Of a stretch of 64,000 nucleotides of DNA, positions 33,466 to 42,698 are shown piece after piece (within the stretch, counting starts at the first letter, position 1; each line of letters begins with the position of its first letter). The notes under the pieces were generated by a model. It was given only the letters and a program-made list of their open reading frames with translations, was not told where the DNA came from and did no database searches. Source of the DNA: Stutzerimonas stutzeri TS44. GTDB taxonomy: Bacteria; Pseudomonadota; Gammaproteobacteria; Pseudomonadales; Pseudomonadaceae. A program made the position numbers and the translations under genes. Where the stretch lies: contig AJXE01000023.1 in NCBI GenBank assembly GCA_000263395.1, forward strand, positions 1-64,000. The letters run 5' to 3'.

Positions 33466-35364
33466 ATGCCCAAGACGTTCCATGAGATTCCTCGGGTGCG
33501 CCCTGCGACGCCCGTTCTTGACCGAGCGGCGACGCCCGAGCAGCTGCGCCGACTGGGCGAGGCGGAACTCGACGAGCTCGCCAACGAACTGCGCCAGGAT
33601 CTGCTGTTCAGCGTCGGCCAGACGGGCGGCCACTTCGGTGCCGGCCTCGGCGTGATCGAGCTGACCATCGCGCTGCACTACGTCTTCGATACGCCTGACG
33701 ACCGTCTGGTCTGGGATGTCGGCCATCAGGCCTACCCGCACAAGATCCTCACCGGGCGCCGCCAGCGCATGAGTACGCTGCGCCAGAAAGACGGCCTGGC
33801 GGCCTTCCCGCGGCGCAGCGAGAGCGAATACGACACCTTCGGCGTCGGCCATTCCAGCACCTCGATCGGCGCCGCGCTGGGCATGGCCATCGCCGCCCGC
33901 CTCAAGGGCGAGAAGCGCAAGGCCATCGCGGTGATCGGCGACGGCGCGCTGACCGCCGGCATGGCCTTCGAGGCGCTCAACCACGCGCCGGAAGTCGGCG
34001 CCAACATGCTCGTCGTGCTCAACGACAACGACATGTCGATCTCGCGCAACGTCGGCGGCATGTCCAACTACCTGGCCAAGATCCTCTCCAGCCGCACCTA
34101 TGCGAGCATGCGCGAGGGCAGCAAGAAGGTGCTCTCGCGCCTGCCCGGCGCCTGGGAAATCGCCCGCCGCACCGAGGAATACGCCAAGGGCATGCTGGTC
34201 CCCGGCACGCTGTTCGAGGAGCTCGGCTGGAACTACATCGGCCCGATCGACGGCCACGACCTGCCGACGCTGATCGCCACCCTGCGCAACATGCGCGACC
34301 TCGATGGCCCGCAGTTTCTCCACGTGGTGACCAAGAAGGGCAAGGGTTTCGCCCCGGCCGAGGCCGACCCGATCACCTGGCACGCGATCAGCAAGCTGGA
34401 GCCGGTGGGCGCGCCCGCCAAGCCGAAGCAGCCTTCCGGGCCGAAGTATTCCAACGTGTTCGGCCAGTGGCTGTGCGACATGGCTGCCGCCGACCCGCGC
34501 CTGACCGGCATCACTCCGGCGATGAAGGAAGGCTCCGATCTGGTGGCCTTCAGCGAGCGCTACCCGGATCGCTACTTCGACGTCGCCATCGCCGAGCAAC
34601 ATGCCGTGACGCTCGCCGCCGGCATGGCCTGCGAGGGCATGAAGCCGGTGGTGGCAATCTACTCGACGTTCCTCCAGCGCGCCTACGACCAGCTGATCCA
34701 CGACGTCGCGGTGCAGAACCTCGATGTGCTGTTCGCCATCGACCGCGCCGGTCTGGTCGGCGAAGACGGCCCGACCCACGCCGGCAGCTTCGACCTCTCC
34801 TACCTGCGCTGCATCCCCGGCATGCTGGTGATGACGCCCAGCGACGAGAACGAGATGCGCCGCATGCTCACCACCGGCTATCTGTTCGAGGGCCCAGCGG
34901 CGGTGCGCTACCCGCGCGGCAGCGGGCCGAACGCGACCATCGAGGCGGGACTCGAGCCGCTGGAAATCGGCAAGGGCGTGGTGCGCCGCCAGGGCAAGCG
35001 CGCCGCCCTGCTGGTGTTCGGCGTGCAACTGCCCGAGGCGCTACAGGTCGGCGAGGCGCTGGATGCCACGGTGGTCGACATGCGCTTCGTCAAGCCGCTG
35101 GACGAGGCGCTGCTGCGCCGGCTGGCCGCCGAGCACGCGCTCTTGGTCACGGTCGAGGAGAACAGCATCATGGGCGGCGCCGGCAGCGCGGTCGCCGAAT
35201 TCCTCGCAGCCGAAGCGGTGGTCATGCCGCTGCTGCACCTCGGCCTGCCAGACAGCTACGTCGAACACGCCAAACCGAGCGAAATGCTCGCCGAATGCGG
35301 GCTGGATGCCGCCGGTATCGAGGCGGCGGTGCGCCAGCGCCTGGCGGCTCTCGGCGAAGCCTGA
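33466..35364 (+). CDS. dxs: 1-deoxy-D-xylulose-5-phosphate synthase
   Basis: This 632-residue thiamine-diphosphate enzyme condenses pyruvate and glyceraldehyde-3-phosphate in the first step of the MEP isoprenoid pathway. Visible motifs are [15 protein letters not shown], the ThDP motif [15 protein letters not shown] with NDNDMSIS, and the transketolase pyrimidine domain with [14 protein letters not shown] and [15 protein letters not shown]. Length is normal. It shares the operon with ispA. Confidence 0.97.
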   Translation: MPKTFHEIPRVRPATPVLDRAATPEQLRRLGEAELDELANELRQDLLFSVGQTGGHFGAGLGVIELTIALHYVFDTPDDRLVWDVGHQAYPHKILTGRRQRMSTLRQKDGLAAFPRRSESEYDTFGVGHSSTSIGAALGMAIAARLKGEKRKAIAVIGDGALTAGMAFEALNHAPEVGANMLVVLNDNDMSISRNVGGMSNYLAKILSSRTYASMREGSKKVLSRLPGAWEIARRTEEYAKGMLVPGTLFEELGWNYIGPIDGHDLPTLIATLRNMRDLDGPQFLHVVTKKGKGFAPAEADPITWHAISKLEPVGAPAKPKQPSGPKYSNVFGQWLCDMAAADPRLTGITPAMKEGSDLVAFSERYPDRYFDVAIAEQHAVTLAAGMACEGMKPVVAIYSTFLQRAYDQLIHDVAVQNLDVLFAIDRAGLVGEDGPTHAGSFDLSYLRCIPGMLVMTPSDENEMRRMLTTGYLFEGPAAVRYPRGSGPNATIEAGLEPLEIGKGVVRRQGKRAALLVFGVQLPEALQVGEALDATVVDMRFVKPLDEALLRRLAAEHALLVTVEENSIMGGAGSAVAEFLAAEAVVMPLLHLGLPDSYVEHAKPSEMLAECGLDAAGIEAAVRQRLAALGEA

Positions 35365-35408
35365 CAGACAACTTTCCGTCCGCTCGGCCCCAACGCGACC
35401 GCAGCCCC

Positions 35409-35479
35409 GTAGGGTGGGCTTCAGCCCACCGACCGGCACGGACAAGGCGTGGGCGTTGGTGGGCTGAAGCCCACCCTAC
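35409..35479. repeat. REP-like inverted pair, copy 2
   Basis: The same 22-base near-palindrome units as at 22960 occur here (35409-35430 and 35458-35479) with 27 bases between. Here the GTAG/CTAC tails face outward, the opposite topology. The pair lies between dxs and the convergent NYN gene. Confidence 0.85.
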
Positions 35480-35550
35480 GGTACTGGCGGGCACTTCCCA
35501 CATCGCCCCGGTGGATGGGTGAAGCGCCACCACCCTACATCGCAGCGCAC

Positions 35551-36027
35551 TCAGCCACGCAACAGCAGATCGCCTTCGACCGGTACATAGCGCGTCGCCG
35601 CACGGATCAGCGACTGCGCCGTCAGCCCCGGCACGCCATAGGCGGTCGCCTCGCCGCCGCCGGCGCGCACGCGTTCGAGCAGCAGGTCGAAGTCGCCGTC
35701 ACCGGAGGCCAGCACCACCTCGTCGACCCGCGCCGCGGCGTCCAGCACGTCGATGGTGATGCCCACGTCCCAGTCGCCCTTGGCCGAGCCGTCGCTGCGC
35801 TGGATGTAGGGCTTGAGCTTCACCGTGAAACCGAGGTTGCGCAGGATCTGCTGGAACTGCTGCTGGCGCGCATCGCCGCGGTCGATGGCGTAGGCATAGG
35901 CCTCGACGATGGTGCCACGCCGGCTGACGTCGGCCCACAGCGCGGTGTAGTCGAAGTGGCAGCCATAGGCCTGGCGTACCGTGTAGTAGAGGTTCTGCAC
36001 ATCGGCGAACAGGGCGATCTTCTTCAC
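35551..36027 (-). CDS. NYN-domain (LabA/PIN-like) protein
   Basis: This 158-residue protein has the NYN/LabA (DUF88) nuclease-like fold. Conserved acidic residues are seen in KKIALFADVQNLYYTV, DWDVGITIDVLDAA and VVLASGDGDFDLLLE, which suggests metal-dependent RNA cleavage, though the family is mostly untested. I chose the GTG at 36027 because family members begin at KKIALFADVQN. The region upstream codes through a perfect inverted repeat and looks non-coding. Confidence 0.82.
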   Translation of the reverse strand: MKKIALFADVQNLYYTVRQAYGCHFDYTALWADVSRRGTIVEAYAYAIDRGDARQQQFQQILRNLGFTVKLKPYIQRSDGSAKGDWDVGITIDVLDAAARVDEVVLASGDGDFDLLLERVRAGGGEATAYGVPGLTAQSLIRAATRYVPVEGDLLLRG

Positions 36028-36049
36028 GCGGCGACTCGTTGGGCTGGCA

Positions 36050-36089
36050 GGCGGTTGAAAACCGTAGGCCAGGCAGTTTTTCAACCGCC
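36050..36089. repeat. Perfect 12-bp inverted repeat upstream of the NYN gene
   Basis: GGCGGTTGAAAA (36050-36061) and TTTTCAACCGCC (36078-36089) form a stem with a 16-base loop. It lies between the divergent NYN and membrane-protein genes and could be an operator or an RNA hairpin in either leader. Confidence 0.75.
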
Positions 36090-36189
36090 GGCTCACGGGC
36101 CGCCAGTATGGACGGCTACACCACGCATGTCCTGCCCGCGGCGCATCGGCTACAGTGGCGCCCCGATTTGCTGCTCAGCCTTCGATGCG

Positions 36190-36870
36190 ATGAACGTTCT
36201 TGCCATCCTGCGTGACGCCTGGTTCTTCTATACCCGCCACTTCGGCGCGATCGTGCGCCTGTGCCTGCCGCTGATCCTGCTCGAGAGCGGCGCGCGGCTG
36301 GCGGTGGACCATTGGCTGGGCAAGGATTCGCTGCCGGCGCAGGAGCTGCTGGTGGGCATGCTGTTCTACCCGCTCTACACCGGTGCACTGATCCTGTTTC
36401 TCGACGCCCGCAGCCGTGGCCATGCGCCCGGTCCGCGCGCCGTGCTGGCCCGTGCACTGCCGCTGTGGCCGGCGCTGGCGCTGCTCACCGGCCTCGGTAC
36501 GCTGCTGATCATGCTCGGCGCCTCGCTGTTCGTGCTGCCGGGCATCTGGGTGATGGTGAAGATCGCCTTCGCCGAGTTCCTTCTGGTGCTGCGCGGGTTG
36601 TCGCCGCTGGCGGCGATCAAGGCGAGTTTCGCACTCACCCGCGGACGCTTCCTGCTGGTGCTCGGCTGCGTGCTGAGCGTGTTGCTGCCGCTGTGGCTGA
36701 TCGAGGCCTGGCTGGCCGGTGCGCTGGTCGGCGACGGCGCGGTCGGGCCGCTGCCGCGGCTGGCGCTCGATGCGCTGGTGGGGGTGCTGCAGCTGCTGCC
36801 GACGATCATGTTGTTCCGCTGCTTCATGCTCTGCAGCGATACGCCGGCTGGCGATCGCGGGCGCGTCTAG
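36190..36870 (+). CDS. YciC-like polytopic membrane protein
   Basis: This 226-residue protein has about five hydrophobic segments and the pattern AWFFYTRHFGAIVRLCLPLILLE then VLPGIWVMVKIAFAEFLLVLRGLSPLAAIKASFALTRG. This resembles the YciC/UPF0259 group of inner-membrane proteins of unknown function. The ATG at 36190 is the first good start. Its 3' end overlaps the convergent SDR gene by four bases. Confidence 0.75.
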   Translation: MNVLAILRDAWFFYTRHFGAIVRLCLPLILLESGARLAVDHWLGKDSLPAQELLVGMLFYPLYTGALILFLDARSRGHAPGPRAVLARALPLWPALALLTGLGTLLIMLGASLFVLPGIWVMVKIAFAEFLLVLRGLSPLAAIKASFALTRGRFLLVLGCVLSVLLPLWLIEAWLAGALVGDGAVGPLPRLALDALVGVLQLLPTIMLFRCFMLCSDTPAGDRGRV

Positions 36871-37697
36871 CGCGCGCGGGCGCCCAACAGGCGCGGCAAC
36901 AGCAGGCTCTGGTACAGGCGCGGGAAACAGCGCGCCAGCAGTTGCGCGCGCCAGTCGAGGTTGGACAGCACCAGCAGCTTGCGGCGCCTGAGCGCGCCGC
37001 GGTAGATCGCCTCGGCCACATCCTGCGGCGACGCCACGCGCCCCAGGGTCAGCACCGGCTGCGGCGCGGTGGAGCCGTCGCCGACCAGCACGTTCTTGCG
37101 CAGATCGGTGGCGGTGTAGCCCGGACACACCAGCATCACGTTGACGTCGCTGCTCTGCAGCTCGCCGCGCAGGGTTTCGAACAGCCCGTGCAGTGCGTGC
37201 TTGCTGGCGTTGTAGGCGGCGCGGTCCGGCACCGGCGCGTACTGCGACAGCGAGCTGAGCACGATGATCTGACCGCCACGGGCGAGCAGGCTCGGCAGCG
37301 CCGCCTGGGTGCAATGCAGCGCGCCGTAGAAGTTCACCGCCATGATCCGCTGGAACACCGCCAGGCTGGTGTCGGCCACGCGGCTGCGATGGGTGATGCC
37401 GGCGTTGTTGACCAGCACGTCGATGCCACCGCAACGCTCGATGACCAGCGTCATGGCCTGCTGCACCGCCTCGCGGTCGCTGACATCGCAGCGCAGTCCC
37501 AGCGCCTGGGCGTTGTGATGATCGGCCAGATGCTGCACCAGACTGTCGAGCGCGACCTGATCGAGATCGAAGATCACCAGCCGCGCCCCCGCCTGCGCCA
37601 TGCGTACCGCCAACGCACGACCGATGCCGGCGCAGCCGCCGGTAATCAGCACCACCTTGCGTTCGAACACTCTGCTGGTGAAAACCTTGCGCCGCAT
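36867..37697 (-). CDS. Short-chain dehydrogenase/reductase
   Basis: This 276-residue classical SDR has the cofactor motif TGGCAGIGRALA, the NNAG motif, and the catalytic Ser and YNASK (Tyr-x-x-x-Lys). The acidic residue in FDLDQ after the second strand suggests NAD(H) preference. The substrate is unknown. The ATG at 37697 has AAGGAGG five bases upstream. The C-terminal part is basic and may touch membranes, as in other lipid-active SDRs. Confidence 0.88.
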   Translation of the reverse strand: MRRKVFTSRVFERKVVLITGGCAGIGRALAVRMAQAGARLVIFDLDQVALDSLVQHLADHHNAQALGLRCDVSDREAVQQAMTLVIERCGGIDVLVNNAGITHRSRVADTSLAVFQRIMAVNFYGALHCTQAALPSLLARGGQIIVLSSLSQYAPVPDRAAYNASKHALHGLFETLRGELQSSDVNVMLVCPGYTATDLRKNVLVGDGSTAPQPVLTLGRVASPQDVAEAIYRGALRRRKLLVLSNLDWRAQLLARCFPRLYQSLLLPRLLGARAR

Positions 37698-37847
37698 AGG
37701 CGCCTCCTTGATCGGGTTCCTGAGTCTTGAGCATAGCGCCGTGGGCGCGGCTTTCCTGCGCCAGTGACATCCGGCGCATGGACAAACCCCGACAGAGTGC
37801 GCATCCTGCCCCTCCCCGCGACACACCATGGACGGCGTTTTTCCACC

Positions 37848-38633
37848 TTGAAAGCTTTCCTCCTGCTCATCGCCCTGTTGCTGGCCAGCCATTACCCGGC
37901 GTATGCCGATGCGCTCGTGCAGCCGCGGTTGATCGTCGGCTATGCCGAATTCGCCCCGGCGATCTACAGCGACGCCCAGCAACGTGCCCGCGGGCCGATG
38001 GCCGACCTGACCCGCCGGGTCGCGCAGCGCGCCGGCTACCGTGCGCAGTTTCGCGCGTTACCCAGCGCCCGCCTGTACACCGCGTTGCAGAACGGCAGCA
38101 TCGATCTGTGGGTCGGCACCCCGGGCAAACCCGAGCTGGCGGTGCATACGCTGGCAAGCCGGCAGACGCTCGGGCATGCGCAGCTCAATCTCTACTTCCG
38201 CCCGGATACGCCGGCGCCGCGCCTTCCCGCGGGGCTGGCCGGGCAAGGGGTGATCGTCATCGGCGGCCACAGTTACTGGCCCGCCGTCACCCAGCTGCTG
38301 CACGACCCGGCGCTGAAGGTGCGCCTGCTGCGCACCAGCAACCACGAATCGGCCCTGCAGATGCTGCGCTACCGGCGCGCCGATTTCCTGCTGGACTACC
38401 AGCTGTCGGTGGACCTGATGCGCGAGCGGCTGCAGCTGGACGAGCTGCCATTCCTGCCGATCGGCGCGACACCGATCCACTTCATCGTCTCGCGCCATAC
38501 CCGCGACAGCGCGGCGGTGCTCGCCGCCCTGGAGAAGGCCTATGCCGAACTGCGCGACGCTGGCAAAGATGTCAGCGTGACCGGCGCGGCGAGCGCACCC
38601 GCTACTGCCCGCGCGGCTTGGCCCGCGCGGTAG
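37848..38633 (+). CDS. Orphan periplasmic solute-binding protein (SBP_bac_3-like)
   Basis: This roughly 261-residue protein has a signal peptide (KAFLLLIALLLASHYPAYADA) followed by a type II binding-protein fold: LIVGYAEFAPAIYSDAQQRARGPMADLTRRVAQRAGY, then ALQNGSIDLWVGTPG. I prefer the TTG at 37848, directly before the signal peptide; an in-frame ATG at 37764 would add residues that do not look like a signal sequence. No transporter genes accompany it. It may bind polar amino acids. It is the last core gene before the island. Confidence 0.75.
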   Translation: MKAFLLLIALLLASHYPAYADALVQPRLIVGYAEFAPAIYSDAQQRARGPMADLTRRVAQRAGYRAQFRALPSARLYTALQNGSIDLWVGTPGKPELAVHTLASRQTLGHAQLNLYFRPDTPAPRLPAGLAGQGVIVIGGHSYWPAVTQLLHDPALKVRLLRTSNHESALQMLRYRRADFLLDYQLSVDLMRERLQLDELPFLPIGATPIHFIVSRHTRDSAAVLAALEKAYAELRDAGKDVSVTGAASAPATARAAWPAR

Positions 38634-39103
38634 GCTCGGCGATCAGCGGATCGTCCGGCCAGTAGTGCCTTGTATCAAGTACCCGGCGCACCTTTGACAC
38701 CTGTCAAAGCCCGTATTTACAAGGTTTTTAGCCGATTCCCCGAAAACGCATTGACAGTCAATCCTGATGAATAGTTTGACTGGAAAATGGCGCGTAGTGG
38801 TTCTGTGTTTGACTGCGAAATTGCACTCTATTTGCCCACCCCCTTGCATTCGACCTGACCAGTCTTTGCATTAGTTCTGACCACCGATTGCGTAGAATCT
38901 GACTAGCCACGCATTGTCCCCATGATCGTCAGAAAACGGCCAAAAGAGGACATTTCTGCTACATGTCACATGCAGTTTTCCGAGATGCGATTGGCCACGT
39001 AGACCTGGCTTGGCCACATCGACCTGCCACATTCCTATTCTTTGGAGCGCCTGCATGGAGGCCAAGTGGTGTGGTCTTCCTTACTGTTGCGATAACTCAG
39101 TAT
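38634..39103. other. Gene-free left border of the island
   Basis: These 470 bases have lower GC than the flank and no credible ORF. They hold a perfect palindrome TTTGACA-CC-TGTCAAA (38693-38708), a second ATTGAC-A-GTCAAT (38750-38762), the 13-bp repeat AATAGTTTGACTG (38770-38782) and a direct repeat TTTGACTG at 38775 and 38808. The left array of 22-bp repeats (38821-38908) follows. Confidence 0.8.
38821..38908 (+). repeat. Left array of four 22-bp repeats
   Basis: Units start at 38821, 38844, 38866 and 38888, spaced 23, 22 and 22 bases. Each begins TTGC and has a CTGACCA-like core (TTGCCCA, CTGACCA, CTGACCA, CTGACTA). The unit at 38844-38864 is perfectly repeated, inverted, at 43279-43299. 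This layout resembles transposase-binding arrays at the ends of Tn7-like or IS21-like elements. Confidence 0.85.
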
Positions 39104-39901
39104 TCATTTATGGCGCCAAACCTTCACCGAGGAGATCAGAAGAATGGCGGCCAACAATGGGAGCAGGTAAGCCGTTGGGATCAGCCCAAGCAGTTGTCCG
39201 CCAATGAACGTCCCGATAATGGAGCCCACTGCCATGACCAGGATGAAGGGCCGTTGGGTGCGGATGATTGAAAAGCTCTGGTCACGACTGTACCGCGTAA
39301 AACCCACAATCATGGTGGGCAGGCTTACAGCAAGCGAAAGGCTGCCGGCGAGCTTGATGTCCGCCCCGAATAGAAGAACGATCGTAGGGATCAACAGCTC
39401 GCCACCGGCCACGCCCATAAGTGCAGCAACCACTCCAATGCCGAAGCCGACCACCATCCCAACAATGGCCAACAGAACGCCGTGAAACAGGGCTACGCCA
39501 TTAGAAGTTGTCTCATGGCCGAACAGCAACGCAAAGGCGATACCCACGAGCAATACTGCCAAGACACGGTACAAGGTTTTGCTCTTGAGCTTGGTTGCCC
39601 ATCCTGCACCGAACCAGGCGCCAGCAAGGCTCCCGGCCAGCAGCGTGACAATGATGTCCCAACGCTCAAAGACAGCCTGGTAGGGAACACTGAACGCACG
39701 GAATGGAAGAGCAGTGGCTACTACAACAAGGCTCATGGCCTTGTTCAGGATGATTGCCTCCAACGCACCAAAACCAAACAGGCCAATGAGCAGCGGCAGC
39801 CTGAACTCTGCGCCCCCCAACCCAATCAGCCCACCTAATGCACCGATAAGAGTACCGCTACCAAATACCGTTGCTTTGTTGTTTTCTCGATGTGAAGTCA
39901 T
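39104..39901 (-). CDS. TSUP-family (TauE/SafE) anion permease, island copy
   Basis: This 265-residue protein has about eight hydrophobic segments and the family repeats GALGGLIGLGGAEFRLPLLI and VAALMGVAGGELLIPTIVLLFG. Proteins of this family move sulfite or other oxyanions. It follows modC after 144 bases in the same direction, so it may share the mod transcript. I chose the ATG at 39901 just before the first membrane segment; the frame is open to 40006. It is much more AT-rich than the chromosomal TSUP gene at 31.4 kb and not closely similar to it. Confidence 0.82.
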   Translation of the reverse strand: MTSHRENNKATVFGSGTLIGALGGLIGLGGAEFRLPLLIGLFGFGALEAIILNKAMSLVVVATALPFRAFSVPYQAVFERWDIIVTLLAGSLAGAWFGAGWATKLKSKTLYRVLAVLLVGIAFALLFGHETTSNGVALFHGVLLAIVGMVVGFGIGVVAALMGVAGGELLIPTIVLLFGADIKLAGSLSLAVSLPTMIVGFTRYSRDQSFSIIRTQRPFILVMAVGSIIGTFIGGQLLGLIPTAYLLPLLAAILLISSVKVWRHK

Positions 39902-40045
39902 AGCTCGACTTTCGTCCCTGCTGATCAAAGGTGCACCACCTGAATATGTAAACAACTGGCCAGCGGCCTGCGCATAAAACTCGCTGCTTCGAAGCCCGAC
40001 AGCCATAACGCGACAGAATCGCTCAGGAGAAACTCCTCTTTATGT

Positions 40046-41170
40046 TTACGCATACCGAGATTCCGCTTTCTTGCTCTCTATCTGCGCCATCAAGTGAATG
40101 GTCTCACCACGCAGGCGGATTCTGATTTGCTGCCCCTCTGCCAGTTCATAGCGCTGTGCAAGGTGTCGTGGTACGTGCATTGCAATCAGATCATCACCCG
40201 AGCGCAGCAGAGCGCGTATGTGCTCACCCAGGGACAAGAGGCGTTCTATTACGACCAGAACCGTGTTGTCCATTTCCCCAGGCTCGTGCTTTTGCGGCAT
40301 CAGCAGCACGTCAGAAGTAGGCAGCCCCCAACCGACGATCTGTCCAACTGGCCATTGGGGTTGAGCGCTCACTTTCAGCAACTGCCCACCCCATTCGAGA
40401 AGGCTATGAGCCGTCGTATGTTCAATGACTCGGCCTGCAAACAGGTTGCGCATGCCTACCAGTCTGGCGACTTCAGTGGTTGCAGGCGCTTGCATCAACT
40501 GGTCAGGCGGGCCCTCTTGCAACGTCCGGCCATCCGAAAGAATGCACATTCGATCAGCCAACAACGTCGCCTCGTCCAGGTCGTGGGTCACCAGCACGAC
40601 CGGCATGCGCAACTCACGACGCAGTTCCGTCAACTCGGTGTACAACGACTCACGCGTCGCACGATCAACGGCTGAGAACGGTTCATCGAGCAGCAGCACC
40701 TTTGGATCACGGGCTAGCGCTCGCGCCACGGCAACACGTTGCTGCTGACCACCAGAGAGTTCATGAGGACGGCGTTTCGCGAGTCCATTCAAATGCAATC
40801 GTTCAATCAAATCATGAGCCCGACTGCGACGCTGCTCAGGTGACAGCTCACGCATGGATTCCATGATGTTTTCTAGCGCAGTAAGGTGCGGAAACAAGGC
40901 GTAATGCTGAAACACCATGCCGATGCGCCGCTTGGCTGTGGGGACGAATTGTTGATGGCGGCTATCGAACCAGCTTTCGCCATCACATCGAATATGCCCG
41001 TGCTCAGGGGTGTACAGTCCGGCGATGCAGCGCAGCAGTGTGGACTTTCCACTGCCCGACGGGCCGACCAGTGCAAGAATCTCACCGGGCTCACACTGCA
41101 ACTCAGCATCCAATGCAATCGGGCCGTCCTGCTGAACCTTGAGGCTAAGGCCATGCTTACGCTCAACCAT
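40046..41170 (-). CDS. modC: Molybdate-type ABC transporter ATP-binding protein ModC
   Basis: This 374-residue ATPase has Walker A GPSGSGKST, signature LSGGQQQRVAVARAL, Walker B VLLLDEPFSAVD and switch His in VTHDLDEA. The C-terminal part (about 290-370) looks like a TOBE/MOP oxyanion-binding domain. It powers uptake through ModB. The ATG at 41170 has GGAG upstream and overlaps the modB stop by eight bases. The substrate could be molybdate, tungstate or a related oxyanion. Confidence 0.9.
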   Translation of the reverse strand: MVERKHGLSLKVQQDGPIALDAELQCEPGEILALVGPSGSGKSTLLRCIAGLYTPEHGHIRCDGESWFDSRHQQFVPTAKRRIGMVFQHYALFPHLTALENIMESMRELSPEQRRSRAHDLIERLHLNGLAKRRPHELSGGQQQRVAVARALARDPKVLLLDEPFSAVDRATRESLYTELTELRRELRMPVVLVTHDLDEATLLADRMCILSDGRTLQEGPPDQLMQAPATTEVARLVGMRNLFAGRVIEHTTAHSLLEWGGQLLKVSAQPQWPVGQIVGWGLPTSDVLLMPQKHEPGEMDNTVLVVIERLLSLGEHIRALLRSGDDLIAMHVPRHLAQRYELAEGQQIRIRLRGETIHLMAQIESKKAESRYA

Positions 41171-41837
41171 GCCTCGCACTCCGGTTCAAACGTGAGGTAG
41201 CAAAGTAGGACAAGCTGATTGCGCCGAGGGAAAACAGCAACAACACCAGCGACATTAGGCCAGCTGCACGGTCGTTAAAGGATTGAACACTGTCATAGAT
41301 GGAGATGGCGATGGTACGGGTTTCACCAGGAATACTTCCTCCCACCATCAGTACGACGCCAAACTCACCTAAGGTATGAGCGAAGGTGAGCACCAAGGCT
41401 GAAAGAATTCCCGGCCAGGCCAGCGGCAATTCAATCCGAAGCAAAATGCGCCAGGAAGAAAGGCCGCAACAGCGAGCCGCCTCTCGAATATCCTGGCCAA
41501 TGCCTTCAAAAGCTCGCTGCATGGGTTGAATCGCAAACGGAAGGTTGAACACTATGGAAGCCACCAACAGACCTTCGAATGAAAACGTCAGTTGGTGACC
41601 AAACAATGATTCGAAGCCTTGGCCGATGGGCGAGCGACTGCCCATCGACATCAGCAGATAGAAGCCGAGCACAGTGGGTGGCAGTACCAGCGGTAGCGAC
41701 AGCAACGCTTCGACCATACTTTTGCCACGAAATGACGACCAAGCCAGCTTACGACCAGCCCAGATACCGACGGGCAAGAGGATCAGCATTGTCCAGAAAG
41801 ACAGCTTGAAAGACAGCCACAATGCTGACCAATCCAT
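41163..41837 (-). CDS. modB: Molybdate-type ABC transporter permease ModB
   Basis: This 224-residue inner-membrane permease has about five membrane segments. The EAA loop is readable as REAARCCGLSSWRILLRIELPLAWPG, which docks with ModC. It starts three bases after the modA stop and overlaps modC, so modA-modB-modC form one operon. Confidence 0.92.
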   Translation of the reverse strand: MDWSALWLSFKLSFWTMLILLPVGIWAGRKLAWSSFRGKSMVEALLSLPLVLPPTVLGFYLLMSMGSRSPIGQGFESLFGHQLTFSFEGLLVASIVFNLPFAIQPMQRAFEGIGQDIREAARCCGLSSWRILLRIELPLAWPGILSALVLTFAHTLGEFGVVLMVGGSIPGETRTIAISIYDSVQSFNDRAAGLMSLVLLLFSLGAISLSYFATSRLNRSARHG

Positions 41838-41840
41838 GGC

Positions 41841-42638
41841 TTACTGAGCCTTCTCTTCATTCGGTAGGACAAAGCCGTATTTGCGCATGATGTTGCGAGC
41901 CGCGGGCTCCTGGACATAGCGGTAGAACGCCAGTGTCGTCTCATCCGCGCCCTTGAGCAGTACCATGCGTTGACGCAGTGGTTCATGCCATTCAGCCGGG
42001 ATCAGGGCGAACTGGCCCAGCTTACTGACATCAGGGGCTAGCGCCAGAGAGTAGGCAATGATGCCGCCTTGGGCGTTGCCCGAGGTGGAAAACTGAGCGG
42101 CCTGAACAACATTCTCACCCAGTACCAGCTTGTCTTTCACCGCATCCCAAAGACCCGCGTGCTTCAACGCCTCTTCAGCGCGAAGACCATAGGGTGCATG
42201 TTCTGGGTTAGCGATGGCGAACTTCTTGATTCGACCGTCAGCCAATGCGGAGCGCAAATCTTTGAGCTGATCATCCGCTTTCAGGGTCGAGTTATGAGGC
42301 ACCATCAACACGATTCTGCCCAACGCGTACAAAGCGCCCTCATCGACAGTTTTACCCGCCGCGCTTAACTGCTGAACATATCCCTCGTCAGCGGAGAGAT
42401 ACATCTGGAACGGCGCGCCTTCGCTGATCTGACGAAAAAAATTACCCGACGAACCAAACACCAGACGTATCTCTTTGCCGGTGTCAGCCTTGAACTGGGT
42501 ATTCACCTCTTCCAGAGCGAATTTCAAATCGGCAGCAGCAGCCACGGTTGGTGTGGCATCGGCGAAGGCCAGCATTGGCCCAGCTAAAACCAACGAGAGG
42601 CCTAGCGTCCATTTTTTTATACGTGCGAGGATCGACAT
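41841..42638 (-). CDS. modA: Molybdate-type periplasmic binding protein ModA
   Basis: This 265-residue binding protein has a signal peptide (about 1-27, ending near AFADA) and the ModA pattern VAAAADLKFALEEVNTQF, FGSSGNFFRQISEGAPFQMYLSAD and ALGRIVLMVP. These Ser and Thr residues usually hold the oxyanion. The ATG at 42638 has GGAG six bases upstream. It is the first gene of the transport operon, and a candidate operator lies just upstream. Confidence 0.92.
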   Translation of the reverse strand: MSILARIKKWTLGLSLVLAGPMLAFADATPTVAAAADLKFALEEVNTQFKADTGKEIRLVFGSSGNFFRQISEGAPFQMYLSADEGYVQQLSAAGKTVDEGALYALGRIVLMVPHNSTLKADDQLKDLRSALADGRIKKFAIANPEHAPYGLRAEEALKHAGLWDAVKDKLVLGENVVQAAQFSTSGNAQGGIIAYSLALAPDVSKLGQFALIPAEWHEPLRQRMVLLKGADETTLAFYRYVQEPAARNIMRKYGFVLPNEEKAQ

Positions 42639-42662
42639 GCTCAACTCCAAATGAGGGACGGA

Positions 42663-42698
42663 TTGTATACAAAGCGCCGTATCCTTCCATATACAACG
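42663..42698 (-). promoter_or_regulatory. Candidate ModE-type operator upstream of modA
   Basis: TTGTATACAA (42663-42672, a perfect palindrome) and a TTGTATATG element (42689-42697, read on the minus strand) lie in the 106 bases between modE and modA. The E. coli ModE site is also built of TATA-rich half-sites, so this is a reasonable binding site for the adjacent regulator. This is inference from position and symmetry. Confidence 0.5.

Noticed and set aside
35449-36189. N-terminal extension of the YciC-like protein to 35449
   Set aside because: It runs antisense through the NYN-domain gene and has no hydrophobic or domain pattern until the ATG at 36190.
38821-38908. Short regularly spaced repeats that might be a CRISPR array
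   Set aside because: Units abut at 22 bases with no unique spacers, are imperfect, and recur inverted at the other end of the cassette; no cas genes are present.
40023-40037. AGGAG-AAA-CTCCT hairpin between modC and tauE
   Set aside because: The stem is only five bases and has no T run on the minus strand, so it is not a convincing terminator.
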